A stretch of 38,848 nt of DNA from Candidatus Rokubacteria bacterium 13_1_40CM_69_27 (GTDB lineage: Bacteria; Methylomirabilota; Methylomirabilia; Rokubacteriales; CSP1-6), in assembly GCA_001917535.1 (NCBI GenBank), contig MNEF01000110.1:1-38848 (forward strand), in the 5' to 3' direction. How positions within the stretch are numbered: position 1 is the stretch's first letter; each line of letters begins with the position of its first letter. The notes under the pieces are model-generated. The model did no database searches, had not been told where the DNA came from, and saw nothing but the letters and a program-made list of their open reading frames with translations. The position numbers and the translations under genes are program-made. Below are positions 16,961-24,117 of this stretch, piece by piece.

Positions 16961-17028
16961 GGAGGGGGGCTTCGCCCCCCTTCCGGAACCTCCCCCCAGG
17001 ATTGCGCGGGCAAAGCCCGCGCTCGAAC
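16961..17028 (-). repeat. Paired-hairpin intergenic repeat, copy C
   Basis: In + orientation: hairpin 2 GGAGGGGGGC-ttc-GCCCCCCTTCC (16961-16984), linker AACCTCCCCCCAGGATT, hairpin 1 GCGCGGGC-aaa-GCCCGCGC (17004-17022, perfect), and GCTCGAAC (17021-17028). It ends about 17 nt from the duplicated nuoF tail and sits just upstream of the nuoG start. Confidence 0.8.
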
Positions 17029-17044
17029 ACGGTCGTCGTCATCA

Positions 17045-17089
17045 TTATTTGGGGATCAGCGCCTCGAACTCGTCCCGGAACTTCTCGAT
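17045..17089 (-). pseudogene. Duplicated 3' tail of nuoF
   Basis: Positions 17052-17089 are identical over 38 nt to 17195-17232, the end of nuoF, in the same orientation. Read on the minus strand it gives IEKFRDEFEALIPK and a TAA stop, whereas the gene itself ends in TGA. The two tails are 143 nt apart and repeat copy D lies between them. It has no start and no function as a gene. Confidence 0.9.
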
Positions 17090-17094
17090 CAGTC

Positions 17095-17168
17095 GGAGGG
17101 GGCCTCTGCGGCCCCCTCCGAGACCTCCCCCAGGATTCGGATCGCGCCGGCAAAGCCGGCGCTCGAGC
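17095..17168 (-). repeat. Paired-hairpin intergenic repeat, copy D
   Basis: In + orientation: hairpin 2 GGAGGGGGCC-tctgc-GGCCCCCTCC (17095-17119, perfect), linker GAGACCTCCCCCAGGATT, hairpin 1 GCGCCGGC-aaa-GCCGGCGC (17144-17162, perfect), and GCTCGAGC (17161-17168). Arm sequences differ from copy C although pairing is kept. It begins about 20 nt beyond the nuoF stop. Confidence 0.8.
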
Positions 17169-17187
17169 GCAGGGACACCACGCGTGC

Positions 17188-18414
17188 TCATTTCGGGATC
17201 AGCGCCTCGAACTCGTCCCGGAACTTCTCGATGTAGGAGATGTACGGCCCCACGGCGCCGTCGTAAAAGGCGCAGATGGTGGTGCCGGCGCCCCGCCGGG
17301 CCACGTCGAGGACGGTGTCGAGGTCCTCCTTGCGGCCGCGGCCCTCGACGATGCGCTCCGTGATCTTGTAGATCCAGCCTGTGGACTCGCGGCACGGCGT
17401 GCACTGGCCGCAGCTCTCGTGGGCATAGAACCGCGCAACCACCATGAGGGCCTCGGGAATCGAGACCGTCTCGTCCATCACGATCACGCCCGCCGAACCC
17501 GCCATGGTGCCGGCGTTCTTCAAGCCGTCCACGTCCATGGTGACGTCGATCTCGTCGGCTCTCAGGATCGCCGCCGACGAGCCGCCGGGCACCACGGCCT
17601 TGAGCCGGCCGTTGCCCGTCACGCCCTCCGCCAGGTCGTAGATCACCTGGCGCAGGGTGATGGCCACCGACGCCTCGTACACCCCCGGCCGCTTCACGCG
17701 CCCGGAGACGGAGTACATGCGGGTGCCGCCCTGGGTCTTGGTGCCGAGGCTCGCGAACCACCCGGCGCCCCGGTTGATGATGTGCGGCAGGTGGCAGATG
17801 GTCTCGACGTTGTTGACGATCGTGGGGGCGCCGAACGCGCCCTTGATGGCCGGGAACGGCGGCTTGAGCTTGGGCCAGCCCTTCCGGCCCTCCAGCGAGG
17901 AGATCAGCCCGGTCTCCTCGCCGCAGATGTAGGCGCCGGCCCCGCGGTGAACGACGACGTCGAAGCCCCGGCCCAGGTAGCCGGCGTCGGTGGCCTCCCG
18001 TGCGGCCGCCGAGAAGCGGCGCCACGGCTCGACGTATTCGCCGCGGATGTAGACGAAACCCACCGCCGACCGGATGGCGCGGGCGGCGATCAGCATCCCC
18101 TCGATGAGCGCGTGGGGGTCGCGCTCGAGCAGGTAGCGGTCCTTGAACGTTCCCGGTTCGCCCTCATCGGCGTTGATGACCAGGTAGACGGGCCCGGTGT
18201 GGTTCTTGGGGATGAAGGACCACTTCATCCCCGTCGGAAAGCCGGCGCCGCCGAGACCACGGAGGTTGGACTTCTTCACCTCCTCCGTGATCGCCGCCGG
18301 CTCCATCGTCTGCGCCTTCTCCCAGGCCGTGTAGCCACCGGTCCCGCGGTACGCCGCCAGCGTGTGAGCGTCAGGGCGGTGGAAGTTGCGGGTGAGGGTC
18401 CTCTCTCCGGTCAC
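17188..18414 (-). CDS. nuoF: NADH-quinone oxidoreductase subunit F
   Basis: A 408-residue subunit that binds NADH and FMN and holds cluster N3, the electron entry point. FMN/NADH glycine motifs are LRGLGGAGFPTGMKW (51-65) and RGAGAYICGEETGL (157-170); the 4Fe-4S ligands are Cys335, 338 and 341 (SCGQCTPC) and Cys381. I start it at GTG 18414, which overlaps the nuoE stop by 4 nt (GTGA) and gives MTGERTLTRNF; the longer in-frame extension overlaps nuoE. Its last 13 codons are duplicated downstream between two repeat copies. Confidence 0.95.
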   Translation of the reverse strand: MTGERTLTRNFHRPDAHTLAAYRGTGGYTAWEKAQTMEPAAITEEVKKSNLRGLGGAGFPTGMKWSFIPKNHTGPVYLVINADEGEPGTFKDRYLLERDPHALIEGMLIAARAIRSAVGFVYIRGEYVEPWRRFSAAAREATDAGYLGRGFDVVVHRGAGAYICGEETGLISSLEGRKGWPKLKPPFPAIKGAFGAPTIVNNVETICHLPHIINRGAGWFASLGTKTQGGTRMYSVSGRVKRPGVYEASVAITLRQVIYDLAEGVTGNGRLKAVVPGGSSAAILRADEIDVTMDVDGLKNAGTMAGSAGVIVMDETVSIPEALMVVARFYAHESCGQCTPCRESTGWIYKITERIVEGRGRKEDLDTVLDVARRGAGTTICAFYDGAVGPYISYIEKFRDEFEALIPK

Positions 18415-18896
18415 CTGAGGCCCTCGAGGATCCGATCGACCCTGGCGGGCGTCAGATCGAACTCGTAGCGGTCGTCGACCTGCATCATCGGCGCGTGCTC
18501 GCATGCGCAGAGGCACTCGACGGACAGCAGCGTCACCCGCCCGTCGTCGGTGGTCTCCCCGACCTCGACGCCGAGCCTTTCTTTAAGGTGGGTCAGGATC
18601 CGGGGCGCGCCGGCCAGGTGGCAGGAGAGGTTGTGGCAGATGGCGACGACGTGCCGCCCCTTCGGCCGCTGGAAGAACATCGTGTAGAAGGTCACGACCT
18701 CGTGCACGTGCGCCGGCGTCATGTCGAAGAGTCCGGCCACGTACTCCTCCACCTCGAGGGAAATGTAGCCGAAGGCGTCCTGGGCCATGTGGAGCACGGG
18801 CAGGAGTGCCGCGCGCCGGTCCGGGTAGAGCGCCTGCAGGCGGTGCACCTCGGCGAGCTGCTCGGGGGGAAAGGCGAGGGGCGCGGTGAGGCTCAC
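18411..18896 (-). CDS. nuoE: NADH-quinone oxidoreductase subunit E
   Basis: A 161-residue thioredoxin-fold subunit with the N1a 2Fe-2S cluster: Cys87-x4-Cys92 (CHNLSC) and Cys128-x3-Cys132 (CLCAC). The family block YISLEVEEYVAGLFDMTPAHVHEVVTFYTMF precedes it in split form (about 44-74). The start is GTG 18896, overlapping the nuoD stop by 4 nt (GTGA); sequence further upstream in the frame is antisense-like shadow of nuoD. It works with NuoF in the NADH-oxidising module. Confidence 0.94.
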   Translation of the reverse strand: MSLTAPLAFPPEQLAEVHRLQALYPDRRAALLPVLHMAQDAFGYISLEVEEYVAGLFDMTPAHVHEVVTFYTMFFQRPKGRHVVAICHNLSCHLAGAPRILTHLKERLGVEVGETTDDGRVTLLSVECLCACEHAPMMQVDDRYEFDLTPARVDRILEGLR

Positions 18897-20269
18897 CGGT
18901 CCAGCTCCCCTCCGATCATGTTCACCGAGCCGAAGGTGGGGACCAGGTCCGCCACCATCTCGCCCTCGATCATCCGGTGGAGCGCGGCCATGGGCGGCAG
19001 GCACGGCGGGCGGCAGCGGACGCGGTACGGACGGTCGGTCCCGTCGGAGACCACGTAGAAGCCGAGCTCGCCGTTGGCGCCCTCCACCGCAAAATAGGCC
19101 TCGCCGGCGGGCGGGCGGATCCCGTAACCCTCCATGATCAGCATGAAATGGTTCATCAGGCCCTCGATGGAGCCGTAGGTCGTCTCCTTCGGCGGCAGGA
19201 CCACGCGCTTGTCGGCTGCGTTCACGCGTTGATGGGCATGGCGTTCGGAGCCCTGGAGGTTGGGCGAGAGCGTGATGGGGACGAGCAGGAGCCCTTCCGT
19301 CTTGCCCTGCTTGCCCTGGTCCACGTACGTCGCGGGATCGATGGGACACCCCTGGTGGTCCACGTTGATCGGGCCGCCCGGGATCTGGTCCAGCGCCTGC
19401 TCGGCGATGCGCATCGACTGCTCCATCTCGGCCATGCGGACCAGGTACCGCGCGAAGTTGTCGCCGGCGGTCTGGGTGGGCACCTCCCAGTCCAGTCGGT
19501 CGTACACGTAGTAGGGCTGGGCCCGGCGGACGTCGTAGGGCACACCCACCGCACGGAGCAGCGGGCCGGTGATGGCGTAGGCGATCGTCTCCTCCCTGGA
19601 CAGGACGCCCACCCCGACCATACGGTCCATGAAGATCCGGTTGCCGGTCAGCAGGCGGTGCACCTCGTCGAGGACCTCGCGCACCTGCTTGAAGGCGGCC
19701 CGCATCTTGTCCCCGAAGTCCGGCGGGAGGTCCGCCTTCACCCCGCCCACCCGGCCGTAGGAGATGGTCAGGCGGGCGCCGGTCACGTCCTCCACGAGCT
19801 CCCAGAGGAACTCGCGCGCCTTGATCATATAGAGGAAGACGGTGAAGGCGCCCAGCTCCATCGCGGAGGCGCCGATGCAGGTGAGGTGATCGCAGATCCG
19901 CGAGATCTCCGACGTGATCACACGGATGTACTTGCAGCGTTCGGTGATATCGATACCCAGAAGCTTTTCGACCGCGGATGCATACCCGAAATTGTTGATG
20001 AGAGGAGAGACGTAGTTCAGTCGGTCGGTGTAGGGAATGGCGTTGTTCCACCCGCCGACTTCGCAATCCTTCTCGAAGGCGCGGTGGAGATAGCCGATCT
20101 CGACGTCCGCCTTCACGATGACCTCGCCGTCCAGCTCGGCCTGGATGCGGATGATCCCGTGCATGGCCGGATGGGCGGGGCCCACCCCGACGTGGATGTT
20201 CTGGCTGCCGGCGCCAGTGCCGGCACCCTCGCCCAGCATGAACTCCCGGGTGGTCGTCGCGCGCGCCAT
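18893..20269 (-). CDS. nuoD: NADH-quinone oxidoreductase subunit D
   Basis: A 458-residue hydrogenase-like 49-kDa subunit lining the quinone site. The N-terminal block is VGVGPAHPAMHGIIRIQAEL followed by GYLHRAFEK with the quinone-site His, and later ISRICDHLTCIGASAMELGA and GYGIRPPAGEAYFAVEG. It is longer than the usual 400 residues, mainly through an Arg/His-rich insert around residues 335-365 (SERHAHQRVNAADKR). It overlaps nuoC by 1 nt (TGATG) and nuoE by 4 nt, which supports ATG 20269. C and D are separate genes here, unlike the enterobacterial fusion. Confidence 0.95.
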   Translation of the reverse strand: MARATTTREFMLGEGAGTGAGSQNIHVGVGPAHPAMHGIIRIQAELDGEVIVKADVEIGYLHRAFEKDCEVGGWNNAIPYTDRLNYVSPLINNFGYASAVEKLLGIDITERCKYIRVITSEISRICDHLTCIGASAMELGAFTVFLYMIKAREFLWELVEDVTGARLTISYGRVGGVKADLPPDFGDKMRAAFKQVREVLDEVHRLLTGNRIFMDRMVGVGVLSREETIAYAITGPLLRAVGVPYDVRRAQPYYVYDRLDWEVPTQTAGDNFARYLVRMAEMEQSMRIAEQALDQIPGGPINVDHQGCPIDPATYVDQGKQGKTEGLLLVPITLSPNLQGSERHAHQRVNAADKRVVLPPKETTYGSIEGLMNHFMLIMEGYGIRPPAGEAYFAVEGANGELGFYVVSDGTDRPYRVRCRPPCLPPMAALHRMIEGEMVADLVPTFGSVNMIGGELDR

Positions 20270-20766
20270 CAGATCCTGGGCCCGATGAGCGGCTGGCGCC
20301 GGTTGACAGGGTAGTCCTTCCGCAAAGGATGGCCCACGAACTCCTCGTAGAGGAGCAGGCGCCGGAGATCCGGGTGCCCCTCGAAGCGCACGCCGAACAT
20401 GTCCCACACCTCGCGCTCGAGCCAGTCGGCGATGGGCCAGAGGGGGACGGCCGTGGGCACCACCGGGTGGTCCTCGCTCACGCGGACCTTGAGGCGCAGC
20501 CGGTGGTTGTGGCGGAGCGAGGCGAGGTGGTAGACGACCTCGAAGCGCGGCCCGTCCTCGCGGCCGGGGAGCCTGGAGACGTCCACCGCGGTCAGGTCCA
20601 TCAGCACGTCGAAGGCCAGGCGCGCGTCGTCGCGGCAGTGGCCGAGCACCTCGATGAGGGCCTCACGGGTCACCACCGCCGTATGGTCGCCGCGGTGCCC
20701 GTGGGTCTCGACGACGGCGGCGCCGAACCGCGCCTGCAGCTCAGCGAGGATGGCCCCACCTTCCAT
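20269..20766 (-). CDS. nuoC: NADH-quinone oxidoreductase subunit C
   Basis: A 165-residue 30-kDa-type subunit of the connecting module. Family blocks are FEVVYHLASLRHNHRLRLKV, WPIADWLEREVWDMFGVRFEGHPDL in two parts, and the terminal YEEFVGHPLRKDYPV. Two starts lie side by side, GTG at 20769 and ATG at 20766; I use the ATG, with no strong ribosome site for either. It overlaps nuoD by 1 nt. A 113-nt gap with a short tandem repeat separates it from nuoB, making this one of three breaks in an otherwise overlapping gene string. Confidence 0.93.
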   Translation of the reverse strand: MEGGAILAELQARFGAAVVETHGHRGDHTAVVTREALIEVLGHCRDDARLAFDVLMDLTAVDVSRLPGREDGPRFEVVYHLASLRHNHRLRLKVRVSEDHPVVPTAVPLWPIADWLEREVWDMFGVRFEGHPDLRRLLLYEEFVGHPLRKDYPVNRRQPLIGPRI

Positions 20767-20828
20767 CACAGGCGCGCCTCGCGCGCTCGTGCCTGCGGCG
20801 ATTCACTCGGGCTCGCCTCGGGCGTCGG

Positions 20829-20877
20829 ACGCCCTGCGGCGTCGCACTCCCACGCCGCGCTGCGGCTTCGCACTCCC
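20829..20877 (-). repeat. Imperfect tandem repeat between nuoB and nuoC
   Basis: Two adjacent units of 23 and 26 nt, at 20829-20851 and 20852-20877, each run ACGCC...CTGCGGC(G/T)TCGCACTCCC. Each has a GC-rich core that can fold back. The unit is different from the paired-hairpin family. It fills much of the nuoB-nuoC gap. Confidence 0.6.
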
Positions 20878-20882
20878 ATCCC

Positions 20883-21341
20883 CTAAAACCTCTGGGCCCC
20901 GGCGGCGATCTTCTCCTGGAGCTTCATCAGGCCGTCGATGACGCTCTCGGGACGGGGCGGACAGCCGGGAATGTAGACGTCCACCGGGATGATCGTGTCG
21001 ATGCCCTGCACGGTGGCGTAGTTGTCGTAGAAGCCGCCCGTGCACGTGCAGACGCCGAAGGCCACCACCCACTTCGGCTCCGTCATCTGGTCGTACACGC
21101 GCTTGAGCACCGGCGCCATCTTGTGCGAGATCGTCCCCACCACGAACAGCACGTCGGCTTGCCGGGGAGAAAAGCGGGGCAGCCCGGCGCCGAACCGGTC
21201 GATATCGTAATGCGAGCAGGCGGTCGCCATGTACTCCATGCCGCAGCACGCGGTCACGAAGGGGTACTGGAAGATCGAGTACTTGCGCGCCCAGCCGATG
21301 GCCTCGTCGAGCTTCGAAGTGAAGAAGCTGCCTACTCCCAC
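20883..21341 (-). CDS. nuoB: NADH-quinone oxidoreductase subunit B
   Basis: A 152-residue subunit carrying N2, the last cluster before quinone. Ligands are the tandem Cys32-Cys33 (TACCGMEYMA), Cys98 (GVCTCTGG) and Cys127 (IPGCPPRPE), with the standard 65 and 29 residue spacings. The start is GTG 21341, inside the end of nuoA (10-nt overlap); the longer reading is the nuoA region in another frame and reads as arginine/histidine-rich shadow. The N-terminus VGVGSFFTSKLDEAIGWARK is typical. It sits between NuoD and the membrane arm. Confidence 0.93.
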   Translation of the reverse strand: MGVGSFFTSKLDEAIGWARKYSIFQYPFVTACCGMEYMATACSHYDIDRFGAGLPRFSPRQADVLFVVGTISHKMAPVLKRVYDQMTEPKWVVAFGVCTCTGGFYDNYATVQGIDTIIPVDVYIPGCPPRPESVIDGLMKLQEKIAAGAQRF

Positions 21342-21685
21342 TCCAGCCCCCCTTTGCGCCAGATATAGAGGAAGCCGACCATCAGGATCGCCATGAAGAC
21401 CATCATCTCGATGAAGCCGAACCACCCCAGGCGACGGTAGAGCATGGCCCACGGCCAGACGAAGAGCAGCTCGATGTCGATGATGATGAAGAAGATGGCG
21501 ACGGTCGCGAACTTGATGGCGAACCGCCCTTCGGCGATCCCCAGCGGGTCCTTGCCGCACTCGAAGGGCTCGGCCTTCACCGGCGTGAGCCGACGTGGCG
21601 CCAGCAGCCGCGGCAACCCGAGAAGGGCCCCCGCCACCACCGCCGCGAAGGCGAAGACCATGAGCATGGTGCCGTACTCCGTCAT
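21332..21685 (-). CDS. nuoA: NADH-quinone oxidoreductase subunit A
   Basis: A 117-residue subunit with three membrane helices. The conserved loop KAEPFECGKDPLG with its Cys, and FAIKFATVAIFFIIIDIELLF, identify it. ATG 21685 overlaps the lipA stop by 4 nt (ATGA) and is preferred over longer frame readings that run through lipA. It opens the nuoABCDEFGHIJK series and is translationally tied to lipoyl synthase upstream and NuoB downstream. Confidence 0.94.
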   Translation of the reverse strand: MTEYGTMLMVFAFAAVVAGALLGLPRLLAPRRLTPVKAEPFECGKDPLGIAEGRFAIKFATVAIFFIIIDIELLFVWPWAMLYRRLGWFGFIEMMVFMAILMVGFLYIWRKGGLEWE

Positions 21686-22623
21686 GGCGCTGTCCGGACG
21701 GCCTCGGTCTGGCGCTTGGCGTGGTACGAGCTGCGGACGAGCGGCCCCGCCTCCACGTGGGCGAAGCCCCGCTGGCGCCCCTCCGCCGCCAGCTCGGCGA
21801 ACTCGTCGGGGTGGTAGTACCGCGCCACCGGCAAATGGTTCGCCGACGGCCGGAGGTACTGGCCCAGCGTGAGGATGTTGACGTCCACGTCGCGCAGATC
21901 GCGCATGGTGGCGAGCAGCTCGGGCCGCGTCTCGCCCAGCCCGAGGATCAAACCTGACTTGGTGACCAAGTCCGGCGCCCATGACCGGGCGCGCCGGAAC
22001 AGCTCCAGCGTCCGCGCGTAGCGCCCGCCATGGCGGGCCAGCTTGTAGAGGCGCGGCACCGTTTCGGTGTTGTGGTTCAGCACGCGCGGGCCCGCGTCGA
22101 TCACCGTCTGGAGAGACGCCGGCTGCCCCTGAAAGTCCGGAATGAGCGCCTCCACGCGACAGGCCGGCGCCTGGCGCCGGACCGCGGTGATGGTGGCCGC
22201 CCAGTGGGCGGCGCCGCCGTCGGCGAGGTCGTCCCGGTTCACCGACGTGATCACGACGTAATCGAGGCCGAGCGCCGCCACCGCCCGACCGATCCGCTCG
22301 GGCTCCTCGCGATCCTCCCAGGTGGGCTTGCCGTGCGCGATGGCGCAGTAGCCGCAGCGCCGGGTGCAGACGTCGCCCAGGATCATGAAGGTGGCGGTCG
22401 CGTCCTCCCAGCACTCGCCGATGTTGGGGCAGCGCGCCTCCTCGCACACGGTGTGAAGATTCCAATCGCGCAGGAGGCCCTTGAGGCGCATGTAATTCGG
22501 ACCACCCGGCGCACGCACCTTGAGCCAGGACGGCTTGCGGCCCTCGAGCGGCGGGGTCGAGGTCGATTCGATCACGGGGAGTTGTATCACGGGCATCGGT
22601 CCGTCCAACCCAAACCGGTTCAT
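21682..22623 (-). CDS. lipA: Lipoyl synthase
   Basis: A 313-residue radical SAM enzyme that inserts two sulfurs into octanoyl groups on lipoyl domains. The auxiliary cluster ligands are Cys60, 65 and 71 (CEEARCPNIGEC); the radical SAM cluster uses Cys86, 90 and 93 (CTRRCGYC); the terminal RSSYH motif is at 297-301. ATG 22623 is used, but Met10 (MPVIQLPVIES) could also be the start. It is the first gene of the nuo-pdh cluster and overlaps nuoA by 4 nt; its substrate is probably the PdhC lipoyl domain encoded at the far end. No octanoyltransferase (lipB) is in the window. Confidence 0.95.
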   Translation of the reverse strand: MNRFGLDGPMPVIQLPVIESTSTPPLEGRKPSWLKVRAPGGPNYMRLKGLLRDWNLHTVCEEARCPNIGECWEDATATFMILGDVCTRRCGYCAIAHGKPTWEDREEPERIGRAVAALGLDYVVITSVNRDDLADGGAAHWAATITAVRRQAPACRVEALIPDFQGQPASLQTVIDAGPRVLNHNTETVPRLYKLARHGGRYARTLELFRRARSWAPDLVTKSGLILGLGETRPELLATMRDLRDVDVNILTLGQYLRPSANHLPVARYYHPDEFAELAAEGRQRGFAHVEAGPLVRSSYHAKRQTEAVRTAP

Positions 22624-22642
22624 TATGCCACGGCCGCGCGCT

Positions 22643-22653
22643 GCTATGATAGC
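22643..22653. promoter_or_regulatory. Possible shared -10 palindrome between lipA and lemA
   Basis: GCTATGATAGC is a perfect 11-nt inverted repeat in the 47-nt gap between the two starts. It offers TATGAT on the plus strand (22645-22650) and TATCAT on the minus strand (22646-22651). No convincing -35 box sits 17 nt from either. The lemA start has a good GGAGG site at 22659-22663. Confidence 0.3.
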
Positions 22654-22670
22654 CGGCGGAGGGCGACGCT

Positions 22671-22907
22671 ATGAGCCTGGGCGGCTGGATCTTTCTCGCG
22701 ATCATCGTGGCGTTGGTCGGGCTCGGCATCGCGACCTACACCCGGCTCGTCGGCCTGCGCCAGCGCTCCGAGGAGGCGTGGTCCGACATCGACGTGCAGC
22801 TCAAGCGCCGCCCGGACCTCGTGCCCAACCTCGTGGAGACGGTCAAGGGCTACGCCGCCCACGAGCGGTCAACCTGCAGCGAGAGCGTTCGACGCATCCA
22901 GTGGTAA
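22671..22907 (+). pseudogene. Truncated lemA (N-terminal third)
   Basis: The first 65 or so residues match LemA, a membrane-anchored helical protein of about 185 residues: an N-terminal membrane segment (about 6-24), then [23 protein letters not shown], given here only in part as [20 protein letters not shown], and YAAHER. After codon 66 (about 22868) the sequence stops resembling LemA and the frame ends 13 codons later. The promoter-proximal part and GGAGG ribosome site are intact. The remaining two thirds of the gene are not found downstream, so a deletion is likely. Confidence 0.75.
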
Positions 22908-23113
22908 AAGCGACGCTCGAAGATGACCTGGAGCTGCCGGAGATAGAAGACCTGACGGTTCTCGTCTAGAAAGCGCTCCAGAACAGGAACAGCACCCGCA
23001 CGGGTCGTCGTCCTCGCCGCAGGGGGGAAATCGTTCAATACCGCCCTGCCCCGCGCTGGCCGTAGGGCCAAAAATACGGCCGGCCGGGAGTGGGGAGCGG
23101 CCGAAATGCTCAA
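22850..23113 (-). pseudogene. Unrecognised gene fragment facing truncated lemA
   Basis: A minus-strand frame from TTG 23113 gives a basic leader followed by [20 protein letters not shown] and [13 protein letters not shown], which reads like real protein. The frame then runs into the reverse of lemA at about 22868 and stops at 22850-22852. I do not recognise the family. The absence of a continuation past 22868 matches the point where lemA also breaks, so both look cut by one deletion. Confidence that it was once a gene is moderate; its start is not certain. Confidence 0.4.
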
Positions 23114-23136
23114 CCTGGAAGACGAGTGCCGCGGAG

Positions 23137-23221
<85 letters not shown>

Positions 23222-23243
23222 CCGTGGACGTCTTCGGAGGCGG

Positions 23244-23272
23244 AGTATACCGTCAACGCGCGCGCGTGACAA
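23244..23272 (-). promoter_or_regulatory. Promoter of tRNA-Leu
   Basis: On the minus strand TTGTCA (23267-23272), 17 nt, TATACT (23244-23249), with a predicted start about 14 nt before the tRNA 5' end. The -35 box lies inside the last codons of oppC, so the tRNA can be expressed independently of the transporter genes. Confidence 0.65.
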
Positions 23273-24113
23273 ACCGACCGAACGCCTGGCGTAGCCGCGG
23301 GTCGAGGGCGTCGCGGATTCCCTCGCCGAGCAGGTTGTAGGAGAGCACGGTCAGGAGAATGGCCAGTCCCGGGTAGACCGACAGCCACCAGGCGATCTCG
23401 ATCGCGTCCTTGCCCTCGTTGAGGATGTTGCCCCAGGTGGCGAAGGGAGGCTGCACGCCCAGCCCCAGGAAGGAGAGGCCCGACTCGGTGAGGATGGCGG
23501 CGGGAATGCCGAGCGTCATCGCCACCAGCACCGGCGCCATCGCGTTGGGCAGGATGTGACGCCAGATCACCCGGAACCCACTGGCCCCGATCGACTGCGA
23601 CCAGATGACGAACTCCCGCTCCTTGAGGCTCAGGAACTCGGCCCGCACGAGCCGCGTCACGCTCATCCAACCCGTGAGCCCGATCACGACCATGATCGTC
23701 CAGATCGAGGGCCGGAGGAAGGCCAGGACCGCCAGGAGCAGGAAGAAGCGGGGGAAGACCAGCATGAGGTCGACGAGCCGCATGACGGCCGCGTCGACGA
23801 GCCCCCCGTTGTAGCCAGCCACCGAGCCGAGCACGATGCCGATCGCCGTGGCGATCCCGACCGAGACGAACCCCACCGCCAGCGACACGCGGGCGCCGTA
23901 GAGCATTCGCGAGAGGACGTCGCGGCCGAGCTGATCGGTGCCCAGCAGGTGCATCCGCGACGGCGGGTCGAGAATCGTCCGCACGTCGGGCCGGTGGGGA
24001 TCCCACGGCGCCAGCAGCGGAGCCAGGACCGCCAGCGCCGCCAGGCAGAGGACGACGGCGCCGCCGACGATGGCCAGCCGGTTCTTCGCGAACGCCCGCC
24101 AGAAGCCCTTCAC
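23253..24113 (-). CDS. Peptide/dipeptide-type ABC transporter permease (OppC/DppC family)
   Basis: A 286-residue inner-membrane permease with about six helices. The N-terminal OppC signature is HLLGTDQLGRDVLSRMLYGAR; the EAA loop that docks the ATPase is in SQSIGASGFRVIWRHILPNA; the C-terminus has YPGLAILLTVLSYNLLGEGI. It starts 4 nt after the OppB-like gene stops. The ATPase genes (oppD, oppF type) are missing from the window. The tRNA-Leu promoter overlaps its 3' end. Substrate, whether peptides, nickel or another solute, cannot be read from the sequence. Confidence 0.9.
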   Translation of the reverse strand: MKGFWRAFAKNRLAIVGGAVVLCLAALAVLAPLLAPWDPHRPDVRTILDPPSRMHLLGTDQLGRDVLSRMLYGARVSLAVGFVSVGIATAIGIVLGSVAGYNGGLVDAAVMRLVDLMLVFPRFFLLLAVLAFLRPSIWTIMVVIGLTGWMSVTRLVRAEFLSLKEREFVIWSQSIGASGFRVIWRHILPNAMAPVLVAMTLGIPAAILTESGLSFLGLGVQPPFATWGNILNEGKDAIEIAWWLSVYPGLAILLTVLSYNLLGEGIRDALDPRLRQAFGRFVTRAR

Positions 24114-24117
24114 GTGG

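Noticed and set aside
14824..18468. A 1214-codon open frame on the plus strand across nuoH, nuoG and nuoF
   Set aside because: It is antisense to well-supported nuo genes, is rich in Arg, Gly, His and Pro, and has no recognisable domain; long antisense frames are expected at this GC content.
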